Below are positions 6,821 through 14,894 of a DNA stretch of 64,000 bases, piece after piece. Location of the stretch: positions 2,735,501 through 2,799,500 of the forward strand of contig NZ_CP060139.1 in NCBI RefSeq assembly GCF_014524565.1, given 5' to 3'. Source of the DNA: Croceimicrobium hydrocarbonivorans. Its GTDB lineage: Bacteria > Bacteroidota > Bacteroidia > Flavobacteriales > Schleiferiaceae. Under the pieces are notes generated by a model. The model saw only the letters and a list, made by a program, of their open reading frames with translations. It was not told where the DNA came from and made no database searches. The translations under genes were made by a program, and so were the position numbers. Positions within the stretch are counted from its first letter, which is position 1. Every line of letters starts with the position of its first letter.

Positions 6821-9800
6821 TTAGTTTGTTGTTTGTAAATAGTATTCGAGTTCATAGCGGCTGTCCAGGTAATTGCCCAGGGCATTCCATGAATCCACTT
6901 CTATGCGGATAGCGTCCCTTATGTTTTGCAAAAAACTTACATAGTCTATTGCGCCTTCTCGGTAAGCCGTTATCGAACCTTGTCTTTGCTCGCGTGCCAG
7001 CGGCAATGCCTGGTCACGATAGTAAATCCATGAGTTACGCCATTTCAGGTATTCTTCCCGCATGGATTGGTACTCGGCATTGAGTTGTAGCTGATTTTGC
7101 CTGAGATTTTCCGTGGCAATTTCGCGCTGGATTTTAGCCTCTTGCGTACGGCCCAGCTCGGGCCCAAAAAACAAGGGGATTTGTATGCCTATTTGGTAGG
7201 TGTAAAACCCGGTTTGCCCCCCAACTTCTTGCCAGCCATACTGTCCTTGTAACTTGGGCAAAAACTCCGATCTTCTTTCCTTTATTCGAGCATCGGCCAC
7301 TTTTATTTGCTGTTGATACACATTAAGCAAAGGGTGAGTACTTAGGGAATCCAAGTCATAATTAAGGATCCCGGTCAATTGCTCACTGGGCACATCCGGT
7401 ACTGTATAAAGGGTATCGCTGACCAGCCATAAGTTGAGCCGCTGCAAAGCGCCCAGGTAATCGCGATAGGCCTGTTCCTTTTGGATGCGCACTTCATTGG
7501 CCTGGTTTTTAGTGGCCAAATAGGCCAGTTTAGAAGTTTCTTCTACTTCCAACCTCACATCTGCCGCTCGTTCTATATCGGTAAAGAGCGAATCCAAACG
7601 GTTGTACACCTGGTAGGTGTTTTTAGCGGTGTAAACCTGGCCCCAGGCCAACTTCACTTCTCGTTTAAGCTCTGTTAATGACAGGTCGAGAGCGCTTTCG
7701 GCAAGGGCGACCCGTTCCTTTTGCAAGCGCAGTCGTGGAGCAATTCCAAAAACATCAATATTTTGTTGTTGAACCCCTATCCGCGTATAAACTCCATCAG
7801 TATTGCTGCTTGCTTCTTCCGCTCCCGTGAAAATTTGGGTGTTCCCAAAATCCCATGCGGTTTTCTTCAAGGCTTCCTCACTTTCTATTTGCAGCCTTTT
7901 GGCCTTCACTTGCGGGAAATACTCAACAGCCCGATTTTGGGCACCTTCAAGGGAAATGCTTTGCAAGGTATCCGGGTTTATTCCCTGTGCGTGTGCAGAT
8001 TGGGAAAAGCCAAGAAAACTACCTAAACCAATGAGTAGAACGATGGTGTTCAGAGCTGTTTTATGCCCCTGGTTTCCGATTTTCTTTTCCCTGCGTTTCT
8101 CAACGAAGGTATAGAGTACAGGCAGTACAACCAGCGTAAGAAGTGTAGCCGACAGCATTCCACCAATTACTACGGTGGCCAAAGGCCGTTGCACTTCCGC
8201 TCCGGCAGATGCCGAGAAAGCCATAGGCAGGAAACCGAATATATCCGTGGTTGCAGTAAGCATGATGGGGCGAATCCTTTCTTTGGTACCGGTCAAAATT
8301 CGATCCTTTAAGCTGGTCACCCCTTCTTCTTTGAGGGAATTGAAGCGGTTGATCAGAACCAAACCATTCAATACAGCTACACCAAACAGCACGATAAATC
8401 CAACACCGGCTGAAATACTAAATGGCATATCTCTCATCCACAAGGCAAAAACGCCCCCTATGGCTGCCAGGGGAATGGCCATGTAGATCATAATGGATTG
8501 CGAAAATGACTTTAGTGCAAAATAGAGCAGCACGAAAATCAAAAAGAGTGCAATGGGCACTACAATAGTGAGCCGTTTTTTGGCACTCTGTAAATTCTCA
8601 AATTCGCCACCATACGTAATATAATAGCCAGATGGTAAATCCAATTGATCATCCAATTTAGCCTGTATGTCATTTACTACCGACTCCACATCCCTGCCTC
8701 GCACGTTTACACCTACGTAAGTCCTACGGTAGGTATTGTCGCGGCTAATCTGCATCGGGCCTGGTTGGTAACTTATGTCAGCTATTTCTTTGATGGGAAT
8801 TTGTGTTCCGTTCTCAAGGTCGATATACAGGGTGCGCAGATCGTCTATACCTTGGCGGTGGGCCTCATCAAAACGGATGACCAGATCAAAGCGTTTTTCG
8901 CCTTCAAAAATCACCCCTGCCTTTCCACCTGCAAAAGCAGAACTGATGTAGGCGTTCACCTTTTCAATGTCCAACCCGTATTGTGCCATTTTCTTGCGGT
9001 TATAGCGCACGGTCATTTGAGGCAAACCCGAAGTTCGTTCGGCATTCACATCACCTGCACCCGGCACGGTCTCAATAATATCGGCCATTTCCTGAACTTT
9101 GGTAGCCAATACATCCAGGTCTTCACCATAGAGCTTGACAGCAATGTCTTCGCGCACTCCCTCCAAAAGTTCATTGAATCGAAGTTCCACAGGTTGTGTG
9201 AACACAAGGTTGACACCAGTCAACCGCTCTTCAAGCAGTTCCTTGATTTCGTCAATAAGCCCTTCCTTCGTTTCTGCCGTAGTCCACTTATCCCGGTCTT
9301 TTTCCAGAATGAGGTACATATCGGCAATATCCATTGGCATAGGGTCGGTAGGAATGTCGGCCACACCTATGCGAGCTGTTACGGTTTTGATTTCCGGGAA
9401 ATTCTCCAGTAAGAGGTTTTCAATTTTATAGGATAATTCTGTAGATTCACTGAGCGAACTTCCTGGCCTTATCAATGCCTGCATGGCGATATCACCTTCA
9501 TCCAGTTGGGGCACAAATTCTCCTCCCATTCGGGAAAAGGTATAGCCTGCTATGCCGAGCAGAACAACAGCAACGATAATTACCATTGTTTTAAACCGGA
9601 GTGCACTTTTGAGTAAGGGCAGATAGGCCCAATGAATGCCACCAATGACTTTATCACTGATTTTTTCCAGCCAGCGTTCAAATCGCCCAAACCAGTTCTT
9701 TCTGTTTTGGATGGGTTTCATGAAAAGGGCAGACATCATGGGAACGTAAGTGAGGCACAAGACTATAGCACCTATCATGGCAAATCCAAAGGTATAGGCC

Positions 9801-11233
9801 ATGGGCTGGAACATTTTACCTTCCACACCTGTGAGGAAAAGAATAGGGGCAAATACAATCAGGATGATAATCTGTCCGAAAAAGGCTGAACCCATCATTG
9901 TGCTGCCGGACTCATAAGCTACCTCATCCATTACACTCTGGTTGAACTTGATTTTCCCTGACCGAATACGTTTCTGGATTTCGTAAACTGTTCCTTCAAT
10001 GATAATCACTGCCCCATCAATGATAATCCCGAAGTCAATAGCGCCCAGGCTCATCAGGTTGGCCCAAACGTTAAACTGCTTCATCAAAATGAAGGCAAAG
10101 AGCAGAGAAAGCGGAATGGTAGTGGCCGTAATGAGACCCCCGCGCAAACTTCCCAGGAGGATTACCAAGGCGAAGATTACGATCAGTGCGCCTTCAATCA
10201 GGTTGTTCTTTACCGTATCAGTGGTTCTCCCTATAAGTGCGCTACGGTCGATAAAAGCATCAATCGTGAGCCCTTCGGGAAGCGATTTTTCTACTTCCTC
10301 CATGCGCTCTTTCACGTTTTGGATAACGGCATTAGGGTTGGATCCTCTCAGCATCATTATTATGCCTCCTACGGCTTCTTTACCATCACGGGTGAAAGCC
10401 CCGTAGCGCACCTGGTGGCCAAAATGAACTTTCTCGGCCACGTCATCAATGGTGATGGGAATACCATTTTCGTTTCGGATTACAATACTCCGTATGTCGT
10501 CCAGAGAGCGCACCAGTCCTTCCCCGCGAATGAAATTGGACATCCGGTTTTTTTCGATGTAAGCACCGCCAGTATTTACGTTATTTCGGGCAAGGGCACC
10601 GTAAACCTCTGAAATGCTCACATCCATGGCGTTGAGCTTTTCAGGATTAATAGCCACTTCGTATTGTTTGATGTAACCACCAAATGAGTTGACCTCCACC
10701 ACACCATCAAGCAAGGTGAGTTGTCTTTTTACGATCCAATCCTGAATGGTTCGCAGTTCCATCGGGCTGTAGACTGTGTCATAACCCGGTTTCGGTTGGA
10801 TGGTATATTCATAGATCTGGCCCAAGCCTGTAGAAATAGGGCCCATAGTTGGGTCGCCAAACTTTTCAGGGATGGTCTCCTGTAATTCATTCAGTTTTTC
10901 CTGTACCAATTGGCGGGGCAGGTAGGTGCCCATATCGTCTTCAAAAACGATGGTGACGACCGACAGGCCAAACCTTGAAACGGAACGGATTTCTTCCACT
11001 CCGGGAAGATTTCCCATGGCCAACTCCACAGGATAAGTGACAAACTGCTCGATATCTTCGGTAGCCAGGTTTTCTGATACGGTCATTACCTGTACTTGGT
11101 TGTTGGTGATATCCGGCACCGAACCGAGGTTAACCGTGGACATGGAGTAGATACCTACTCCTATGAGGGCCAGCGTGAGCAGGCCCACAATAAATTTATT
11201 CCTTATGGAAAAGGAAATGATTTTGTCTATCAT
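6821..11233 (-). CDS. czcA: CzcA-type RND metal pump fused to a TolC-like outer-membrane factor
   Basis: At 1,470 residues this is about 430 longer than a normal CzcA. Residues 1 to about 1,045 form a complete heavy-metal RND pump (MIDKIISFSIRNKFIVGLLT at the start; twelve membrane helices). TM4 carries AIDFGIIIDGAVIIIEG near residue 400, the DFG/DGAV pattern associated with Zn/Co/Cd/Ni pumps rather than the Cu/Ag type. From about 1,058 a second hydrophobic segment (TIVLLIGLGSFLGF, ending SAHAQG) resembles a signal peptide. It leads into a TolC-family domain with repeated coiled-coil blocks (residues about 1,085-1,470). The frame is continuous. Fused CzcA-CzcC proteins occur in other Bacteroidota; how the two halves reach different membranes is unclear, and processing after SAHAQ is a plausible answer. 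Confidence 0.94.
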   Translation of the reverse strand: MIDKIISFSIRNKFIVGLLTLALIGVGIYSMSTVNLGSVPDITNNQVQVMTVSENLATEDIEQFVTYPVELAMGNLPGVEEIRSVSRFGLSVVTIVFEDDMGTYLPRQLVQEKLNELQETIPEKFGDPTMGPISTGLGQIYEYTIQPKPGYDTVYSPMELRTIQDWIVKRQLTLLDGVVEVNSFGGYIKQYEVAINPEKLNAMDVSISEVYGALARNNVNTGGAYIEKNRMSNFIRGEGLVRSLDDIRSIVIRNENGIPITIDDVAEKVHFGHQVRYGAFTRDGKEAVGGIIMMLRGSNPNAVIQNVKERMEEVEKSLPEGLTIDAFIDRSALIGRTTDTVKNNLIEGALIVIFALVILLGSLRGGLITATTIPLSLLFAFILMKQFNVWANLMSLGAIDFGIIIDGAVIIIEGTVYEIQKRIRSGKIKFNQSVMDEVAYESGSTMMGSAFFGQIIILIVFAPILFLTGVEGKMFQPMAYTFGFAMIGAIVLCLTYVPMMSALFMKPIQNRKNWFGRFERWLEKISDKVIGGIHWAYLPLLKSALRFKTMVIIVAVVLLGIAGYTFSRMGGEFVPQLDEGDIAMQALIRPGSSLSESTELSYKIENLLLENFPEIKTVTARIGVADIPTDPMPMDIADMYLILEKDRDKWTTAETKEGLIDEIKELLEERLTGVNLVFTQPVELRFNELLEGVREDIAVKLYGEDLDVLATKVQEMADIIETVPGAGDVNAERTSGLPQMTVRYNRKKMAQYGLDIEKVNAYISSAFAGGKAGVIFEGEKRFDLVIRFDEAHRQGIDDLRTLYIDLENGTQIPIKEIADISYQPGPMQISRDNTYRRTYVGVNVRGRDVESVVNDIQAKLDDQLDLPSGYYITYGGEFENLQSAKKRLTIVVPIALFLIFVLLYFALKSFSQSIMIYMAIPLAAIGGVFALWMRDMPFSISAGVGFIVLFGVAVLNGLVLINRFNSLKEEGVTSLKDRILTGTKERIRPIMLTATTDIFGFLPMAFSASAGAEVQRPLATVVIGGMLSATLLTLVVLPVLYTFVEKRREKKIGNQGHKTALNTIVLLIGLGSFLGFSQSAHAQGINPDTLQSISLEGAQNRAVEYFPQVKAKRLQIESEEALKKTAWDFGNTQIFTGAEEASSNTDGVYTRIGVQQQNIDVFGIAPRLRLQKERVALAESALDLSLTELKREVKLAWGQVYTAKNTYQVYNRLDSLFTDIERAADVRLEVEETSKLAYLATKNQANEVRIQKEQAYRDYLGALQRLNLWLVSDTLYTVPDVPSEQLTGILNYDLDSLSTHPLLNVYQQQIKVADARIKERRSEFLPKLQGQYGWQEVGGQTGFYTYQIGIQIPLFFGPELGRTQEAKIQREIATENLRQNQLQLNAEYQSMREEYLKWRNSWIYYRDQALPLAREQRQGSITAYREGAIDYVSFLQNIRDAIRIEVDSWNALGNYLDSRYELEYYLQTTN

Positions 11234-11245
11234 AATGCTTTGATG

Positions 11246-11386
11246 TTATTTTAAATGGACAGTGAAGTAATGATGTATCCGTTCGATAGTGGCTAAGAGC
11301 AGGATTATACAAGCAATGGCAATTAAGAACCACTTTAGCACTTTTTGCCAGGTAACTTTCTCGCTGCCTTTTTTCTTTTTACTCAA
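11246..11386 (-). CDS. Possible small membrane protein (46 aa, TTG start)
   Basis: An open frame upstream of the RND pump encodes a basic N-terminus (LSKKKKGSEKVTWQKVLKWF), one hydrophobic helix (LIAIACIILLLATI) and a short tail (ERIHHYFTVHLK). It ends 12 bases before the czcA start. No ATG is available: the best start is TTG at 11386 with AAAAGG upstream. The topology looks real, but the frame is too short to be certain. It occupies most of the 300-base space between czcA and the preceding small gene. Confidence 0.4.
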   Translation of the reverse strand: MSKKKKGSEKVTWQKVLKWFLIAIACIILLLATIERIHHYFTVHLK

Positions 11387-11541
11387 CTGCCCTTTTCTTG
11401 AATTAAAAATTCTTGCTACAGATAATGCCGTTTTCCGGCCTGATACAAAAAAGGCTTATGAAATCAGGATTATTGAAATAGCTGCTCTATCAGCTCCTCT
11501 GAGGAGATGAAAAGGCATAACTATCCTGAAATTGCCCGGGT

Positions 11542-11901
11542 TTAGGCCCTTGGAGGAATAAAAAGCTCGAAGAGGTCGAGGCTTTTGAAATTTTGATGAT
11601 AAAAAGGGTAATGCGATGGATTGCCAAGTGGATTGGCTTCGCTCATTGCATTGGGGAAGATAACATGGATATGGCAACAATGGCAGGAGCATATTGGATT
11701 ACATAAGTCATTGGAAGATGACCCGTTATCGTGCCCGGAATGGGAATCACTGCTCATCACAACCTGCTGATTTTCAGTAGAGGAATTATTGCTAAGATCA
11801 TCCGCGCAGGTTATGAACGAAAGACCCAGAAAATAAACTGCCAATATGTAGCATAGCCATTTCACAGTCGGCAAAAATAAGGAAAGGTCTTGAGATTTCA
11901 A
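11542..11901 (-). CDS. Small exported Cys/His protein (DUF6660-like)
   Basis: A 119-residue protein with a hydrophobic N-terminal segment (WLCYILAVYFLGLSFITCADD), either a signal peptide or a lipobox at ITC. A short Ser/Asn/His-rich stretch follows, then a compact cluster CNPICSCHCCHIHV (about 67-80) that should bind a metal ion. Such small Cys-cluster proteins often precede CzcA/CusA pump operons in Bacteroidota, and I believe they are catalogued as DUF6660. It is the first gene of the metal block. A metal sensor or periplasmic ligand role is inferred from composition and position only. Confidence 0.65.
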   Translation of the reverse strand: MKSQDLSLFLPTVKWLCYILAVYFLGLSFITCADDLSNNSSTENQQVVMSSDSHSGHDNGSSSNDLCNPICSCHCCHIHVIFPNAMSEANPLGNPSHYPFYHQNFKSLDLFELFIPPRA

Positions 11902-11928
11902 AAAGTAGCTGCTGGAGGCCCGAAGGTC

Positions 11929-12321
11929 TCAGAATGAGGTTTCTTCAACTTTTAGAGACGCTTTTATTTCTTCGCGAATATCCTTTCTCAAGTGATACCA
12001 AAATCCTTTCTTGACCGGGTTGCCTAAGGTGGCTAAGCGTTTGTGACAATAGGAAGCCTCTGTATCGGACAATTCCAACCTTCTTTCAATGAGGTATTCC
12101 CGGTATTTGTAAACGGCTGAGATCAACTTATGATCCTTGCTCTTGGCAAAGCTGATAAAGCTTTCAAAAATAAGGAGCCGCTCTAATTCTTCTGTTAACT
12201 CCATCAATTCTAAGCCTTCGGCTTCATGAGGGGCCTTTACTTTGCGGACTATCCCCTCTTCATCCTCTACTATAATTTCTTTGGAAGCAGCTGTGCCTTT
12301 CCGTTTTTTAACTCCTTCCAA
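11929..12321 (-). CDS. Hypothetical helical protein, probably 5'-disrupted
   Basis: A 130-residue highly charged helical protein of no family I recognise; a recognisable part reads LTEELERLLIFESFISFAKS. The only in-frame start is TTG at 12321 with no good ribosome site. The same frame stays open upstream and reads naturally (SDGLWLEHGLSYVDREWTLE) back to about 12,377. Another frame there begins MAYGLNMD and stops, so one lost base near 12,350 would join the two into a longer protein starting inside or just after the HEPN gene. It may therefore be a decayed or misread gene. Confidence 0.5.
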   Translation of the reverse strand: MEGVKKRKGTAASKEIIVEDEEGIVRKVKAPHEAEGLELMELTEELERLLIFESFISFAKSKDHKLISAVYKYREYLIERRLELSDTEASYCHKRLATLGNPVKKGFWYHLRKDIREEIKASLKVEETSF

Positions 12322-12376
12322 TGTCCATTCGCGGTCTACGTAGCTTAATCCATGTTCAAGCCATAAGCCATCTGAT

Positions 12377-13160
12377 TTATTTCCTTATCATCCACCGCTT
12401 TTGCCACTCAGACAAGGCAGTCAGCATGAAGTATTCAATATAGTTCTCAGCAACTTTGTAGCAATCTCGTATCATTTTCAGTTTGTCCTTTCGTAAAGCT
12501 TTAAGCTGATAGGGTAAAAGCACTTTTTCTATTCTTGAATTGCGATCTTCTGGAAATTTTATCCCTAATCTTTGAGCTTCCCTTGAAATCTTTAAAAATA
12601 AGCCAATCTCATCGGCTCTACTATCCTTGTATAATGCACGATGAGTATTTAAATGACGTGCTTTGATCATATTTTCAAAAGAATCGTTATAGTTATCAAG
12701 TAGCCGAATTACAAAATTGTCGGTTTCCGGAAGATGCTTCTTTACATTCTTATAGCTGCAATTTTCAGGAGACAAATTAAGTTGATAAACGTGAGCCTAC
12801 CATCAATCTCATAACATCCAAAATGGAACTTAGCTTATGGTAAAGTACCTCCATATGATACTTAATGTAATCAATCTGGTCAACACCGTTCTTTAGTAAA
12901 TACTTAGAATCCGGAAATCTTCTAATCATTACTTCCACCTTCTGTACATCACTAAGCAAGCCACTAAGGCGGCTCCAGTAATTTTGGGTTTCCAGTGTAT
13001 AGCGATCAAGCATACTTAATAGATGATAGTTACTATCTGTCCTATCAAATTTGGGGTCTCTCTTTACCCTATCAACAGCAGCTTTACATTCATTAAGAAA
13101 CTTTTCGGCCACCTCTGCCCAGATAGCTTCGTTATCAATTTGTCTCGTAGATCCTTTCAT
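12377..13160 (-). pseudogene. HEPN-domain protein, frameshifted
   Basis: Two adjacent frames make one protein if one base is removed from the GG near 12,798. The first half (127 aa, starting MKGSTRQIDNEAIWAEVAEK) ends RLMVGSRLST-stop. Reading on in the next frame gives AHVYQLNLSPENCSYKNVKK and continues to the stop at 12377. The second half carries ARHLNTHRA, an exact R-x4-H motif of HEPN domains, many of which are RNases in toxin-antitoxin and defence systems. The helical pattern recalls the Cthe_2314-like HEPN group, but that is weak. Its place behind two DNA methyltransferases suggests a defence operon. Real decay and a sequencing error in the GG pair are both possible. Confidence 0.6.
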
Positions 13161-13247
13161 CCTGGGCGTTTCTTTATCAAACTTTTATGACACAATTAAC
13201 CTGCCTCCACAATTTTCTTCTCCTCCTCTGTCAACCCAACCATAATG

Positions 13248-14894
13248 TCACCTCTTTCTATTATTCCTCCGTTGTGACAACTTCTTCCATACTGCTCTCA
13301 AATCATCTACCTCAGATTTTTTGAATCCGTGATGTTTGATCAAGAAAGCCTCATCCATTATATCCAGTGCCTCTTCAATTTTTCGCTGACGAATCAGAGA
13401 ATCAACCTGATCAAAATCAATATCTAAATCAGCCAACACAGGGATTTGTATCTCTTCAATTTCTGTGGGCTCAAAGGTCATTACGCCACCTCCATAGCTT
13501 CTCCCTGTTATCTCTGAAAAGGCAAAGGAAAGGGAGTTCAAAAATGAAATGGCGGCCATACTTCTATTTACTCCTTCTTTAAACCTAACCCTGTGAATAG
13601 TATCTGTAGAAGAAGCACCTGTTTCATTCAAAATGAGTTTAGGGTAATCGCCTACTTGTCGCAACGCAAAAGCATCCGGTACCCATAATGATGGAGTGAT
13701 GTACCACCTTCTTCTTATCCGGGTTTTGTAGCCAGTATGAAATCCTTGTTGCTCACCATACTCAATATAGTTTTGACAGACCTTCGGTAGCTTCTCAAAA
13801 TCCTCATTGGGTGGAATGAACAAATGGATGGCATTTTGAGCTTTTGAGTTATTAGAAAAATCTGTTTCAGAAAATGTAATACCCTTCAATTGGTTGGATT
13901 TACTGGCTACGGGAATGGTGTATTTTTTCAATTTCCATGCTTTCACTTGTTCCTCGTTCATCATAAAGAACTCATTTCTACCAGTGACCAAACCAACGTC
14001 TACCTCCATGATGTCTCCACAGGTAGTAACTCGTTTATCTTTCCGCAATCCTCTTAAAAGATTGATTTCACCCTCATTGAGAAAGTACTTTGTCCATTTT
14101 TCAGTGGTATGATCTATAGGCTTGACATTGGAGCCGTTAATCGCCTTGAAATTGATTGACTTCAATTCGTCCAGGTTTTCACATTCGATTACTCTAACCC
14201 CTTTTCCATGATATACTTTCTTTTCGCAAAGTAGTAATACAACTTCTTGTTGAATACTGGCAAAGACCAATTTCTTGAAAGTGATAATTGTAATACGTTC
14301 AAAAAACTTAGAAAGAAAAACCCTTGTTTCCGCTGCATATTTCACCTGGAACAATTCGGCAGGAACTACCATAGCTATTCTGCCATCATCTTTCAGTAAG
14401 GAAGCGGAAACGACTAAAAAGGGAACCCAGATATTTGTGAGTTTATTGGGGCTCAATCCAAGATCCTGCATCATTCCAATAGCCAGTTTCCTGTGCTCTT
14501 CGGGAAAGCTTTGATAGCGGATGAAAGGAGGATTGCCGATAACCACATCATACTTTTCAACTACATTGCTGCTGATATAATGAAAAAAATCATGATTAAC
14601 GATGGTATTGGAATTCAGACCCAAATTGGCAGCTCTGGCTTTGGCCTTTAGTGATTCTTCTTTCAGCAATTCTATCCCTTTGATTCGGCCTTTTAAGTCT
14701 TCTCCTTCAATCCCCAGTTCTTTGAATCGAAGTATGGCCGATTCAATAAAATTTCCATCACCACAACTCGGTTCTAAAATCCGCTCAGTTTTTTTGTCAA
14801 TGCTCCATTGGCATAAAAAATCAGCAATAGCCTGAGGCGTATAGTAACCACCTCTTAATTTTTGAGCGCTTATGTTTTTTTTTATCTGTCCCAT
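13248..14894 (-). CDS. N6-adenine DNA methyltransferase (gamma class)
   Basis: A 548-residue methyltransferase. The motif X region GGYYTPQAIADFL (15-27), SAM-binding motif I EPSCGDGNF (41-49) and catalytic motif IV NPPF (121-124) follow in the order of the N6-adenine gamma class (M.TaqI/Eco57I-like). The remaining residues, about 230-500, would hold target recognition. Its ATG overlaps the stop of the type IIG gene by one base (TAATG), so the two are translationally coupled. No nuclease motif is visible in this protein. It may protect the second strand of an asymmetric site recognised by the type IIG enzyme, a common arrangement, but the target sequence cannot be read from the protein. A 15-codon frame MVGLTEEEKKIVEAG lies just after its stop. 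Confidence 0.88.
   Translation of the reverse strand: MGQIKKNISAQKLRGGYYTPQAIADFLCQWSIDKKTERILEPSCGDGNFIESAILRFKELGIEGEDLKGRIKGIELLKEESLKAKARAANLGLNSNTIVNHDFFHYISSNVVEKYDVVIGNPPFIRYQSFPEEHRKLAIGMMQDLGLSPNKLTNIWVPFLVVSASLLKDDGRIAMVVPAELFQVKYAAETRVFLSKFFERITIITFKKLVFASIQQEVVLLLCEKKVYHGKGVRVIECENLDELKSINFKAINGSNVKPIDHTTEKWTKYFLNEGEINLLRGLRKDKRVTTCGDIMEVDVGLVTGRNEFFMMNEEQVKAWKLKKYTIPVASKSNQLKGITFSETDFSNNSKAQNAIHLFIPPNEDFEKLPKVCQNYIEYGEQQGFHTGYKTRIRRRWYITPSLWVPDAFALRQVGDYPKLILNETGASSTDTIHRVRFKEGVNRSMAAISFLNSLSFAFSEITGRSYGGGVMTFEPTEIEEIQIPVLADLDIDFDQVDSLIRQRKIEEALDIMDEAFLIKHHGFKKSEVDDLRAVWKKLSQRRNNRKR

Noticed and set aside
8645-9412. 255-codon plus-strand ORF opposite the RND pump
   Set aside because: The minus strand encodes uninterrupted, motif-rich CzcA sequence here; the plus frame shows no domain.
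11289-11510. Plus-strand ORF of 73 codons between the czcA gene and the small Cys protein
   Set aside because: Composition is unremarkable and it opposes the minus-strand single-helix frame and operon direction.
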